Assembly (NCBI RefSeq): GCF_910589235.1
Contig: NC_060977.1
Coordinates: 876,501 to 940,500, forward strand
Direction of reading: 5' to 3'
Length of the DNA stretch: 64,000 nucleotides
Source of the DNA: Vespa crabro
Lineage: Eukaryota > Arthropoda > Insecta > Hymenoptera > Vespidae
A program made the position numbers and the translations under genes. Under the pieces are notes generated by a model. It was not told where the DNA came from. It ran no database searches and was given only the letters and a program-made list of their open reading frames with translations. This document shows positions 48,898 to 63,131 of the stretch, piece by piece. Position 1 is the first letter of the stretch. Every line of letters starts with the position of its first letter.

Positions 48898-51800
48898 CTA
48901 TCAATTTTAATATAACTTTCGAATCAAACGTAAAAAGGAGTCTTATTTACAGTAGCATTATTATAAAATTGCATTTTCGAACTTTGTAACAGCAATATGA
49001 AAGGTTTATTATAATCTTTTTGCGTAGAAAGTTACGGTTTACGACGGTGCATCTTACGGAAATAATGAATTCTTCGTTCGTCGCAGTTTATTTCTCATTT
49101 AAACGGACTTTGCGATTATTCCGTTTTTCTTGCGAGTATTCACGGTTAATCTGGAAATATCTCGGTCCAATGCAAAAATTTAACGTGCCAGTAAAAAATT
49201 TTCGATGGAATTTTATTAATACGGAAAATGATACAAGCTCGAGAGATGGACTCTTAAAAACGTAATAATTTATTTTTCGATAAAAAGAAGATCCCAAGGA
49301 GCTTCGTTCTTTCTTCGATCCTTTTCTACAGCCTCTTTCCATTTGCTTTCTTTTAATCTCAATCAATGTTTGGGCACATTCCATGCCATATTTGGTCAAG
49401 GAGGAGCTCTCATGGGATCCTGTGGCGCAAGAAACTCGAATCGTCAACGACCCCGTGACCACCTTCGAACGAGATATATCGCGCCGAGATCATTTCTTCG
49501 GAGAGGATTCTTGAACAACTACGATGAATTACAATGGCGAATAAAATTCGAGAGGGAGTCTCTTTCTCTTCTCGGTCATCCGTCAGAGAATGCCTACCTT
49601 CTTGTCTCAATCAGTTCGATGGCACGCGAGATTCGATCGAATAGCACATACAAAGAATGAACTTTTTCGATTCCGTTACAGCATTTCTCCGTTCCGCTTC
49701 CGAAGAAACGAACGATCTAGGTCGATGACAAAGTTAATTACAAAAGTCCTCTTCTCTCGCATACTTAACGTTTAATATCCTCATGTAGTACTGGTACTCG
49801 AACATTTCGCAATTTAAATATGAATCGAGCACACGGCGAACGATCTATATAAGTTAAGAAATCACGATCGCTGTTCTATCCGGTTAATATTCGTCCTGAA
49901 ATGACGAGATCTCAAAGTTTGATCTCGATCGAAGTTTGAGATACATATGTATATTCCGCGTATCATCTCCCAAGAAAACGGATCGATGTCTTTATTTCAA
50001 TGGGCATCGATCGTATTTCCCGGCCTATGAAAGATCTCGTGACGCACGAACGATCGTATGCTCGAAGCGGGTCATTGTTGTAAGTTCGCTCGAATGCGAA
50101 GACAAAACAAAACGATCGAGAGAGCATGGATCGTCGATCCTTCGTGGTAATTCTCTCTTTCGCTCCCTCGATTTCGTAGTGTTTACGCACGGACGAGTTT
50201 GTAACAGCGCAGAACGATCTCCGGAGAAGCTGCGAGTTGCTGCTGCAACCACGATACCACACGAGAAGAGTAGCGAACCGTTACCTATGTAACTGCACTC
50301 TAAGTGCATCGATCGTACGTCAAGAATACGCTATAATCGGATTCCCACGCGGATCGTTGCCTTCATCGATGTTTAAGCTCGAGATAGCGGAATTTGTCAA
50401 GTTCGACTAATCGCGAATCCTCTTTCTCTTTCTTCCCAATAATAAGACGATTGTGGGAAAGCTTCATAGTCGAAAAAAAAATAAAGTATGATACCTCTAG
50501 TCAAGTTGCGATATTTATATGGCCATTCGCTTCGTTGGCTAAAAACATACGTAAGTATCGATATAACGGAATTGCACGTTTACGAGTATTACTTGGAATA
50601 AATGTTGCAAATGAAAGCGATCGACCAATAATCGTTAATTCTATGTGCCATGGTAGTAGGACGGTCCTGGTATAAGCGAGTGTAACCAGGTGCAAATAAA
50701 AGCGGTGCTTAACACGGGAGGTTTAACGCGACGATCTCACTCGTGTGGGTGCGAATCCGTAGCACGTGGGCAGTCGTTAGCCGGTGCCCAACGGTCGATC
50801 GAGCTCCAGATTTACCCACACGCCTGATTTCTCTTCGATGTAACTGACTCCAAATCGTTGCCCTTCATAATTAACCATCAAATTGGGTTATTTGACGTAT
50901 CGTAAAAAAGGAAAAAAAGATAAAGATAAGGAAAGAGAAGAAAGGACGACACCATGAGATCGTCCATTTGTATTCCGAAAAAGGTGCGAGAGCTCTTTCA
51001 CTCGTTACAAATCCGAGCCGCTAAGAATGGTAATGGCCGGGAAGAGCATCGCCACACGCGACCAACTGCCGGACCACCCGGCTGCCAGAAAATTTCAAAC
51101 GAGTTTCTGGCGTTCTTTAGAGATGATCGTAAATTACAGCGATTACGCCTACGCGTGACGAAACTTACAATGGCTAGGATCTAGGCACATTGTTCCCCGA
51201 AGAAGTGCCTCCTTCGCTTCCAAACAGCCTCCGCTCGCACACCGATGATGCAATTATATTTATCACCGACGCTTTACAAAATACACACCAAGAACTCTCC
51301 TATATCTCTTCTTCCTATCGACTCTCTCCTCTCTTTCTTTCTCTCCTCTCTCTCTTTCACTCCTCTCACTCCCTCTCTCTCTCTCTCTCTCTCGCTCTCT
51401 GGCCAATTACGGTGGTAATAATTTAATCTTCGCTCCGAGAAAAGCGTTTTATAAGCGGCGAAAATTTATCGTTCTCGCGTGTAAAAATGTTAACAAGATG
51501 TTTCTGGTAAATAAGCTTCTTATAGTATATAGAAAATATCGGATTAACCGCGATATATTAATCCACGTTTATCATGGCATTACTAATTATTTACGACGTT
51601 TGCGATATTAATTAACGGGACAAAGTGCCGACAGGGTCGATCGGCTTTAATTGAATAGAATCACGGGTCTCTTTGTCAACACCCCCTTTGCCGAAAGGTG
51701 CAATCTCAGAGGGAGCATAACAACGAGCATTATTATCGCGATAATAAGTAAACGATGCGTCGCGCCGAGGTATCGCCTTTATTCCTTTAACGATGACTAC

Positions 51801-51944
51801 GCGGACCCCTTTTTTCATCGCTCATCGGAGCTAATTGTGACTCGAAGAAAGACTCGAATCTATATCGTGGATCGCAAAGTCATCGTAGCGGCAGAATGCA
51901 GTACGGTGCAAAGGTGTGTAGAGAGAAAGGAGGAAGAGAAGAGG

Positions 51945-52025
51945 AGCCGGAGGAGGAGGAGGAGGAGGAGCTGGAGCTGAAGTAGAAGGAGGAGGAGGTG
52001 GTAGTGGTGGTGGTGGTGGTGGTGG
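51945..52025. repeat. (GGA)n-(GGT)n trinucleotide repeats
   Basis: GGA units give way to GGT units. The minus strand therefore translates as a proline-rich frame, which I regard as a by-product. Confidence 0.85.
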
Positions 52026-54847
52026 TACAGAGAACACAAAGCCTCGTTAAATCGAAATAACGATAATAAAATAAGGTTAGGGTGCCGCAACAACGTTACA
52101 ACAATGTAGCTTGAAAGCGATCACCACGTTGATTGCCGGCGTATATGTACAAGCGTGACGATACCAAATAGCCAGTCACGAACACGTTTCTAATAGTTTT
52201 CACGATGGAAATAAGTGTGTATCGATTTTCTTCTTCTATCGATGAAATAAATGGGAAATTTTTTGTCAAAAGCTTTAATAAATAGAGGAGAACGATCAAA
52301 GAGGATGCTTTTAGCGTTATGCGCACGTACACGTAGAACAGTTAGATCGCCTCGTCGTATGGAAAAGTTAGAGCAACGCTGTGACAGCAGAAAAATTCGA
52401 AGCAATTATGTGACCGATAAAGGAAATGTAACGGTAGCCGATCGGATTTTCACTCTTGACACGCAGTCCCTTGAACCGATTCGTCTTCTTGCCTTAGTTT
52501 ATCCCTTCGTGGGATTACTCGAACGACGGTATGACGTCGTGCCAGAATGGCGTTTATCATCGATCCTTTTTTCGCGAATACTAACCCCGATCTAAATCGT
52601 TGTCGGGCATCCTTTCCATCGTGATTACGGACCAACGATCGCGAACGCAAAGACAACGAAGACAAAGGAATAAATGAATCCTTAATGATTCACGACATAA
52701 CTGTAGAGAGTTCTATGCATTTCGAGGCACGTCGATGGAACTCGCCTGCGAAACCAATCGATGCCGTTTAATCGCGAAACGCGAATCACCGAAGCCCGTG
52801 AATTACGCGATTACGATTAATTCATTTATTTCGAACGCACGATTGCGAGAAAATATATATGACACGTTTATCGAGTAATCTTCCTCGAGAATATCCTTCG
52901 TGAGGATGAGCTAAGTGAAAGAAAAAGAAGAAAAAAAGAAAAAGAAAGTATTCAAGAAAGAGAAGAGACTAATGTTTAGATAATTTTACGGTACATCGTT
53001 CCCAAGCTATGATCAATTTCAAATTCGAAAATCAATGGAACGCATTTAATCGCGCCTATCATTGACCTTTCATACCGAAACTAATAGAAAGAGGAAGAAA
53101 TATAGAGACAAGAACGACGAAGCGAATCGCCGTCATGGTACCAATTCAGCCGATAACGAAGCGCTGATTATCGTGGGACGGTATGCGAAGCTCCAATTGT
53201 AAATCTACTACGTGCGGAGTGTATCGCGTCCAATCGCAACGACGCACGTTTTAAGGGGTCGATAATGGTATCGTCATAGAATCATTCGAGTGTATCCGAG
53301 TATCTATCTAAACTCTTCGTCATTTTTTCTTCTTCGAACAAGCTCATTCGCAAACGAACAAATCCGGATAATCTGTACAGTGTTCGATGTAATATTTCAT
53401 GGGAAAGCAAGCACGTTCAACTACGAAGTTTTGCAACGAGCGTGAAAACAGCTTTACGTCCGATCTCGATTTAATTGCGTACTCTCGATCGACCACGAGA
53501 AGATCGAATTATTTACGCTTGCTGCCAAGAAGAGTAACAAGGAGAGAGAAATAGATAAGCAATTTCGTGCGCTTATTAAGAGAAGAACATCTATTTACCT
53601 GTGACAACGCGTACCATAGGGTGGGATTATTAACTGCGGTTGGCTTGGTTAGCCGCACTTCTGCCTACCGTGCTTACCTACGCACGGAAGAAAACAAATA
53701 AACGTTGAAGCTGCAAGGAATACGATGCACGTCGACTCACTACACATATATACATGCATATGTACGTAGGCACACTTGGACGTATAAGTTGCCTTTTAGG
53801 AAATGCGTCGCGCGTTCATCCTCATACCACCATCACGAATTGTGTCCCTTTAGAAATTCTATTTGCTAAATTTACTTCTTCTCGTTAATGTCACATTGTT
53901 TGCCCATTCCTGGACAAACAGAGTGCCATCGCGAATCGATAAACCGATACGTTCGTTTCTTCGAAGCGATCGCTACTCCGTAAGTTTCTCCGGTGGTGTA
54001 ATTAATGAAAGCAATTAATTTTATCGCCACCAAAGAAACGGAAGGAAAAAACTTGAGACGAAATCCGGAGAAAGAAAATAGGAGCGGGACTTTAGAAATA
54101 CGACAGATAGCCGACAAGGTACTCTATCCTCAATGACAAACAATTTCGATTCGAATTCTCGACGGTACGTGCACGTAGGTACTTCCTCGTATACGCACGT
54201 GGAACATCAATTCAATCGCGGAATAAGGAATCCTTTTTATCCAATTTTTCTATCTACGTTTGAACGACCAAAATTTCACCCCTTTAGGCCGAACAACATT
54301 CGTGATATCGATCGAAATTATTAGAGTGTAGCGAAAGACGATAGCGCAAGTGGAATCAGCTGCGTTTGTTTACACATCGGCCTTTATCAGCGATGACTAC
54401 ATCTTTTAAACGAGCGTATGCCTTGTAGAAAATCCATAAAATTTTATGTAACTTACGTAATACTTTTGTACACACGCATATCCCATTTGTTATCGTGCTG
54501 GTTAAGAAAAAAAAAAAAAGAAGAACTATGAAAACTAAGAATACCGATAAAATAAGTGTTACAAACGAGCACGCATCTATATAACTTTAACATTTTTCTT
54601 CTTTCAAATAAATGAGGATTTTTTCCAAACGTTATAACGATCGAATATAATTATGACAATTAATTATGACAGTTAATAACGACCCTTTAAAGATCCTACG
54701 ATTACAATCGTCGTTGGAGTAACGCCGTTAACAACGAGAATCGTTTGGTGAGCGAACGTTACATTAACGTATTATTCCATTATAGCGTAACTTCATTAAT
54801 TACATCAGAATCGTGGGTTGCGCTCTAGGATATGAATAGATGAGAAG

Positions 54848-54848
<1 letters not shown>

Positions 54849-54874
<26 letters not shown>
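54849..54874. repeat. (GA)n microsatellite
   Basis: About thirteen GA units. Confidence 0.85.
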
Positions 54875-54879
<5 letters not shown>

Positions 54880-57800
54880 AGAAAGGTAGACCGTTACTCT
54901 CTGGCCCGCTCGCCATTCCATGAATATTCTACTTTTCTCGATTAGTCGTCTAAAAAGCATCATTGAAATTTCCACTGGTTTGCCGGCTATTCTCCGAGTT
55001 CTCGCGTAACTCGCCATTCTCCAAGTTGAACGCATTAAATTCCTCTAAATGCCGCCAAGTTTCAGCATCAAACTTCTCTTTCAAAGAAATTACGTAGAAC
55101 TATGCTATATCGAGATACTTCGCTCAAGAATTCTTTTTAATTCATTCATATCGATTCAATTCGTTCATGTCGACGTAAATGTTACCAACTATTATTACAC
55201 AGAGACTGTGTAATAACGATCGAAAGGAAAGATGGAATAAAAGTGTCGAATATGATGGACAAAGCGTGCGCATACGTGATCGGAGCAACAAGTCCTCGAG
55301 AGTAAAAATCGAGCGATCTCGATGAGAGACGTCCTCAAAAGTTCTTCACGACACGCTCTCGTCGACGGTAGACGAGGGTGTTAATCGTCGATATTTCGAT
55401 GTAGGTACGTTAGAAAAAGGGGATCGGAGAGCTCGAAAGTCATTCCTGGATTCCCTTACGCGCGATTTCTAAGCTCATGCCCGGAAACACTCGATCGGTA
55501 AAAGCTGCTTGTCCCTAGCCGGTACTTCCCGAGAGTAAAAGAGGAGGAACGATGAATCCTCTTTAGATCTTTCTCTCTTTCGCCCTGTCTTTGAAATAGG
55601 GGAGAGATGGACGACGACGGGACGGACAGACAGAGAAACTCGGAACTTGAAGAGGAGGGGACGCTAGCTTCGCCACGTTTGCTTCGACTATAGTCCGTCT
55701 GCTATCGTCGTTTCCTCTTCTTTCCTTTTTTTTTCCTTTTTTTTTTATGTGCTTTGACACGTTGCTAACTCGCGATCGCGCTCGCGCTCATATCCACCCC
55801 CGAAACTCTAGTTCGTTACTCTCCTTCGCAATTATTTTTCTCTTTTGATTTTGCGCTTAAGATCGAAAGATATTTCCTCGTCGAAAGAAATTCACCGAGA
55901 CTCGTTAGCACGATGAAGTACTAAAAAATCCGAATTAAATTCATGAGAAAAAGTGGCACAAAATTACTGAGAAAAAGTCGACTCTCGAGAAACTACTTCT
56001 AGCCGACTTATTTAAGATCATATTAAGTTCAATAACTTTAATAGACTCGCACCGAGCTCGACTAATTAATCCAATCTCCGGAAACTAAATCGTCCTTTAA
56101 TCTTACGCGAAGGATCGTAAAAATGTATAAAGTAATTCGCGACACTTTTTGCCGATTCAGAAAAAAAGTGGGTCATGTTCCATAAATAATCATTTTTCTG
56201 AATACAACGCATTATGCAATACCGAGACTTGCGGTTGCACGCGTCCGTTGAAATAATTCTGCGAATGGATAAAGGATTAAGTACGCATACGTTTTCCTTT
56301 AGCGAGAAGCTACCTGCATACATGCAACATTTGTGCAGACTTCTTTTCGAGTCGTGCGACCGTATAAACAGCGAGTAGGTGTACGCACCATGCTTCGTGA
56401 CGACAGCCATACGTATGTACGCGTATACATACATACGTGGGCAAACATGAAATCGTCGTATTACCTGTGTGGGAAGCACCGAACGAGAAACTAGATGCAC
56501 GAAAGAAACGAGTTGAACTTGGTATTTCCGAGAAACACGAGTTCGATATCTCTGTCAGTAATATTCCTTGCGAGTGCTTTGAAATCTCAAACTATCCTCT
56601 GTCCATAAACTTCTCTTGGCGTCAATCGAAAGTCGGCTGCTTTTGAAGACGACGATAAACAAGCCGATATTGAAATTAAATACGCCTCATTTGAAACGTT
56701 CGAACGTGAGAAACGCAATATGAATGAAAACCGATAGACGAGGAAACGTCGAAACCGCAAAGGCACGAGTGCACGTTGGATTAAAAACGGTGCACTTGCT
56801 AAGCGTTAACAAGTTTACTTGTTTGCACAGTGCATTTCTACATTCTTCCAACGCCTCGCTGTCGAGGCGCAAAGAACGAGTCGTTCTATGCGAGAGGTCG
56901 ACAACATTTCGAGCACGATAGCAATAACCGACATCTCTTTGCTCTTAATATTCTCCCCGGCGTAATAATATTCTTTTTCCTAGGGACAATTTCGAAACAA
57001 TTTGATTCGAGAGATGGCCAAAGTTTCCCAAATAAAAATTTTAATATCTGCATAAAGACATGAAGAGAGTTGCAAAGTGACGAGTTGAAAAGATGCCGGA
57101 TAGGTTTATCATTTCCTCGTGTTCGGGTTAACGCGTAATAACATGCTTCCTTTGGCCGATAAAATGTCAGGCAGTAACTGCACTTACGTACTGCGATAGG
57201 TGGTGGTAGTGATGGTGGTGGGTGCCGGGGGCACGAAATCCCTTTGGCTTCCACCAACTCCTTTAATTACTAAGCTAGACCAGAGCGTTCTACCGCTTCC
57301 GCGTTTCAACGCGTCGACGACGGATTTTCCCTTGAAGTTCGTCATTAATTCTTCGTTCTACGCTCGGAAGCTCGAAAGCCCTTGAAATACTTTTTCTCGG
57401 GTATTCTCGGGGAAAAAAATAAAACCAAACTAAATCAAAAACGGAATCTAGTACTTTTCTATTTCTTTTTCGTCTTTGTCGACAATCGTTCGATTAAAAA
57501 GGTAAATGAGATAAAGAGGAAGTAGCTAAACCGTGAAAAACTTGGGCACTTCGGACACCTCGTTAAAAATCGTCCCTACGATAGAAAAAAAAAAAAAAGG
57601 AGAAAAAACGTGACCCGTCGAGGTAGCAACAGAAACTTGACTTCGCCCTTACGAGGCCGAGGGCTACCCTTCTCGATCTAGCAAAGGCCGCGAAACGTAA
57701 TTGGGTGGCTAGGGAACGAAGGAAAGTCTCGAATAACTCAACGATACCGTATCTTTCGAACGATTACAGAGCGTAATCGCGTTAATTACGTCGACGATCG

Positions 57801-58832
57801 GTCGAGCACGTTATCGATATATCCCGTGGTACCATCGAAATAGATCGTATGACTCTTACTATGGCTGTAAACTTTCTGACCGGAAAGCGTGGTACCTACC
57901 GATAAAAATATAACGTTTGCTCGCAAAGACTCCGCCCGCGGCTAATTAAAAAGATATTTCAACGGAGACGTCCGTTTATGACGATGTCGCGATCTTCGAC
58001 GTTTCAACTTTTTAATTAATTTCATAAAATAATCATCGCGACCGTCGAACGACAAGCGACTCGATTCGTGATTCAAAACGAATAAAAGGCGATTCTATGA
58101 AAGCAAAATAAAACGATATTTTTCATTCTGTCGATGTTTTCATATTACTTTGATTAAAAAAAAAAAATGAAAAAAAAATGAAAAAAAAAAAGATATGTAC
58201 ACGTAGACCGTACAATATATCGTATCGAATATCGCTTTGAATCTCGCGAACGAACCATCTTTTTTTGTGCGGAAGGAAAAAAAAATAGAACTCGTGTCTC
58301 AATTAAAAGCGATACAAAGCGGCAGAGCAAAGACGCTTTTCGTGCTCTGCCTTTGTACTCCCTCACAAATTATAATAAGTATGGGGCAAAGAAAAGGTTG
58401 GCCGGTGTCTACTACCGTATTGCCCGTATGAATTCGCCTGCACGAATGCACCTACGCGCAGTCGTGTAGGCACACCAGCTCCGCCTTTTCGTCGCGTCGA
58501 CGTGCCTGATAAGGAAACACGCAGGGCGTGTCAAAACTTGTAAACGCATTTTTTTTTTTTTCTTTAATATTTTTTATTTCATTTTCAAGAGAGCGAGAAC
58601 CCCCCTCCTGGCATTAAATCATTTCAAGAATCAAGAGCATGTAATAAAAGAGAGAAAAAATAAGGAGGAAGAAGAAGGAGAAACGGATGAAAAGGAGAGA
58701 AGAAAGATTGCAAGTTTTTGTACCGTTTGTTCGATGTCGAAGGACGACGATCGATGAAATCGAGGTTCACGGCTTTTCAACGATACATCTTAATGAATTC
58801 CTCGGACGAGAGGAAAGGAAGGAAGGAAAGGA

Positions 58833-58837
<5 letters not shown>

Positions 58838-58863
<26 letters not shown>
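58838..58863. repeat. (GA)n microsatellite
   Basis: About twelve GA units after a GGAA-rich stretch. Confidence 0.8.
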
Positions 58864-59340
58864 TCTCCCACGAGGAAAGAAGAGGTAGCGAAGAGATGTC
58901 GAAAGAAACGCCCATGTCGTATTTCTCCCTCGTACTTGCATACGCCCGAAGGTACGTCTACATAAGCGTGATGCTCCTATCGAATGCGATATCTCGACAC
59001 ATCCTCCTACGCGAATTCGAGCGTCGCGCACAATAACCTCCTTCTTCTCCTCTTGCTCCTTCTCCAGCAACTCCTCCATCGACACCGGGTTGAGACACCG
59101 AGTGGAAGTCGCTACGTGGGTGCCACGAAGGTAGCCAAGACTTCCTGTCGACGAGGAAGTACGCATTCGGAAATCGTAGAGAGTTCAGTTTGCTTCGAGG
59201 ATCGGTGTCGCGTATAAAGAACGCGTTTTCAAATGGAAATCGAACGGGAATGGTTTAGGTTTGGGGTCAATGAACTTCTTCACCTAAGAATCTTTTCGAA
59301 ATGACATTTGAAATGCAAATCACGTAGTTTTGAAGAATAA

Positions 59341-59370
59341 TTTCTTCTTCTTCTTCTTCTTCTTCTTTTT
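59341..59370. repeat. (TTC)n trinucleotide repeat
   Basis: About nine TTC units. Confidence 0.85.
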
Positions 59371-60529
59371 CCAAAGGATACGCGCGGAAAACTCTAATTC
59401 AGGAAGAGAATTATGTCGTTAAATGGAACAAGGACGTTAATTACGAGCTTCTTCGAGGATGCAAATCTTTGAAAGAATAGAAAAGTTCGAGAAGAAGTTG
59501 TGTCCTTGGAGAGCAAAAGACGGGAGCTAGCGATCTAGCCCACGCGAGTCGTGCGACTCGAATACACGATGCCGTGGCCGTACCTTAATTGTCGATTCAC
59601 GTCCGTGACTTCGTTGTTAACAACCTGTTGGCGCGATATACGCGCGTCTACGAGTAACTCGAGATACTCGGCGAGTCGACTCGTATCGATTCGAATAAAC
59701 CAGAAACCCGTAAACGCCCACCGGTAACTCCAAAGTACCTATAGGTACGTGCGGAGTACGTGTATCGGAATTGCACCTTGCACCGCCCTCGACTCTTCTT
59801 CCTGTCTGTTGAATCTACAAGCAATATTTTCGCATATTCCATTTATATAAAAATAGAATAGGGATTGGTAACGATCGTCTTAATTAATAATTTTGACGTC
59901 GAACCTGTGGGTACGTGGGGAAAAAAAAAAAAAAAGAAGAAAGAAAGAAAGAAAAGAGAAAAGGGTCCCGATCGAGGGTCGAATCACTTACGCTCGAAAG
60001 ATAAAAAGGAAATTGTACACGCTTCGGTTAAGTTCTAATCACGATCGTAAAACTCGAAAGAGGACGGATGTACCTATGCGACGGTAAATCGTCCATCGAT
60101 ATCGACGAGATAAAACGTGGGCACACGGTGGTGGTATACCTTCAGGATGGAAACGATAAAAAAAAAAAGGACTTAGCAGGAAGAAACACGAATTCTTCCG
60201 AAACGTAACAAAGGCAATGAACTCGCGTTCTTTGTAACTTTAAAAAAGTTCGGCCAGAGGAAGCGAATTCGGTTGAAACGACGCGTCGGTTTTTTATCCG
60301 AACTCGGTTACTATGCGAAATCGTAGGAAAACGTCTCTCTCTCCCTCATTTCCGCGCCGTTGAACTCGCGTAAAACGTGCAAGTGGTAAACACCGAAACA
60401 AAGACGTCGGTAGGGCAATCGTTACTCTCATAGCGAAAGAGGAGCCATGTTAACGACCAAACGTGTATCTCTTTTACTCCTTAACGTTCCGCGACAACGA
60501 ACGTTAAAGAAAATACGATACGATCTCTC

Positions 60530-60533
<4 letters not shown>

Positions 60534-60586
<53 letters not shown>
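60534..60586. repeat. (GA)n microsatellite
   Basis: About twenty-six uninterrupted GA units, preceded by CTCTCTAG so the left edge can fold back. Confidence 0.92.
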
Positions 60587-60589
<3 letters not shown>

Positions 60590-61237
60590 GGTGAGGAAAG
60601 GAACACTGAAAATGGAACGCACAGAATAGAAAACTAAAAGGAGAGAGACCGATGGTCGTTTCTTCATGGAATGCGCTTTAAAACGCATCAACTCGAACGT
60701 AAAACGACGATACGTTTTATCGTTAAGCTTTAAATATTACCACTCGCTGGAGTTACAGTCAGATTTTGATGCGTTACGAGAAAATATTATTTCGTAGTCG
60801 CGTCAGAATCATTTCGAGATACTCGAACATCATATTTTCTGTCTAACTCTTCGCTATCGTAGATAAATTTCCCAGAATTAAAAAAATTCTTCTCGTCTTA
60901 AGACTTCGACGCGGTAAGAACAGTCCTCGCCGATTACTTTCAATCGACATTGGATGCTCATTTCGCTCGATGAACCTGTCGTCTCTTCTCGTTCTCTTAT
61001 CCTACGTTCTGCTCGACTTCTTCTATTCGTATCATGCTTTCGAAAAGGTTAAGCGAAATCTCTCTTTCTCTCTTTCTCTCATCACAGCATTCTTCTCGTT
61101 CGAGGGAAAAGAGAACGAGAGAGAAAGAGAGAGAATAGTTTCCATCTTTCTCTCTCTCTTTCTCTTCCTTTCTCCACCAACAATGGGGGCGTTCCGTTGG
61201 GTTTTATCGATCGTTTTCTCGTTTCTCGCGCGGAGGC

Positions 61238-61276
61238 ATGCACACACATACACACACAAACACATCGGAAGCACAC

Positions 61277-61334
<58 letters not shown>

Positions 61335-61337
61335 CTA
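61238..61337. repeat. (CA)n / (TA)n compound microsatellite
   Basis: A CA-rich start (61238-61262), then about twenty-four TA units (61279-61327), then a short CA end. Confidence 0.92.
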
Positions 61338-62127
61338 TAAGCGTAAGCATTCTCGAGAACTCGAACGCAAGCACGACTTGGACTCGTGACTACTCGCGCG
61401 AACGTCGATCGATTTTCGAAAGTCGAAAAAGGATCTCTCGATCGGTGTAAGAGCGAATAACTTCTCTTCACCCTTTTGAGTAAGGAGAAGGAGGAGCATA
61501 CAGCCGCAAGCCGAAAGGGCTCTAATAATAGGCCGCGTATATACATTAACTAACTTCCGCGATTGGCTGCCGTTAATGGTAACAGGGAAACCGGAAAGCC
61601 GAAAGGGAGTAGTAAATATAGCGGCACGGCGTGCTGTTCGCCTTCTGCTCAACGGGGCAGCTGTGAAAACTCTCTACGGTAAATTCCGAGACGTTCGCAC
61701 CGAAGAAAATCTTTCTAACCGATTAAACGAAAAGATAACGCGGTGGCGCACAGTTGGCGAGATGATTGTTATTTTCTTTTCCTCCCTGGACTCTTTCTTT
61801 TACTTTTATTTAGTTGTCCGAGGAAAAAGTTAGTCGATCGCAGTCCAGCTCGTAGAAAAGTGAATGTCGTGTGAACCCTCTTTATAACATCGGCTCTTGT
61901 TTCTATATTTAATACAAGTATCAGTACTTTGTATCAGCCACCGTGTTAATTGGATAAAAATCCAATAATAGATAAGCTAGAATATGTGGAAAAGAAAATA
62001 GAGACAAGTAACTCTGGTAAAGTAAAAAATACGAGCGAGGACGATCCTAGCCGAGGAAGGACGAGGACGCGATTAAAGGGAAAATATGGAAAGGTCGCAC
62101 GCGAGGCCAGGAAAATCGAAGGAACTC

Positions 62128-62138
62128 CCTCTCTCTCT

Positions 62139-62176
<38 letters not shown>

Positions 62177-62180
62177 CTCT
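62128..62180. repeat. (CT)n microsatellite
   Basis: About twenty-four CT units with one TA interruption. A CGTG repeat follows at 62238-62266. Confidence 0.9.
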
Positions 62181-63100
62181 TTGTAGGTGGAGGAAAGACC
62201 TCCGCTACTTTCTCTTCGCTATCGGCACGGTCTAAGAGCGCGTGCGTGCGTGAGTGCGTGCGTGCCCGTAGCATCGTGTAACGAATGACGAAATCGCGTG
62301 TAACTTCTCGAACGCGGTGGTGCTACTCGAAGGCACGAGAAAGGTACCGTCCTATTCCGTTTGAAAACTAGCGAAGGCACGCGTCCTATCGCACAGGTGT
62401 ATACTTTTTATTAAGCGTATTCTCGTATAAATTACAGGGATTTCGATAGAACGTTAAGAAAATTGATTTAAAAAAACAACGATTAAAATTTGTAAAATTT
62501 TTAATCGTTCTTTTTTTCTTTTTTTTTCTTTTTTTTTTCAAGACGCGATAAGTCAATGAAAAAGGTACTTTGGTCCTTCGTGTGAAACGTACATACCTCT
62601 CGTCGTCGTTCTAATCCGAGGGTCGCACACGGTCACGACTAACTCAGCTCGGCCACTCCACTATTCCAAAGTGCGCCAAGATAAACCCTGCAAACATTCG
62701 CGATAAACGCAAGGTCCGCCAGAAGCTCGACGAGTACCGAGGAAACACCCTTCCCGAGACTCGAGAATTAACTATCGTCGATTAAAAACGACCGAAAAAG
62801 GAGAAAGGGTTAAGAGAGAGGTGTCGAACGCAAGCGAGGGTACAAACAGCCTCTTAGGAGAACTGCGAGGCTTTGTCGAGCTTCGTAATGCGTTTAATGC
62901 TCCATTGAATTCCATTAACTTTGACGAAACGGTAAAAACGGAAAGAGAGAAAGAGAGAAGAAGAGAGAAAGAAAACAAAGAAACATTTACGTTACTTAAA
63001 TGCTCGTGAATGAAATTAATTGAATAGATAAAATTGATTCGCAATTTAGTGAAAAACGCTTTTAATGATTCGAACGTCCTATTCATTGGCAAGGAAAAAT

Positions 63101-63106
<6 letters not shown>

Positions 63107-63130
<24 letters not shown>
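63107..63130. repeat. Poly-A run
   Basis: About twenty-four A, then GAAA units. Confidence 0.85.

Positions 63131-63131
<1 letters not shown>

Noticed and set aside
50695..50790. tRNA-like GTGCGAATCC segment
   Set aside because: It lacks a matching acceptor stem, anticodon arm and canonical T-arm GGTTCRANYCC.
51831..52037. Polyproline frame on the minus strand, tempting as the MRL proline-rich tail
   Set aside because: It is a translation of (GGA)n/(GGT)n repeats, lies upstream of the MRL start exon instead of downstream, and has no flanking splice context.
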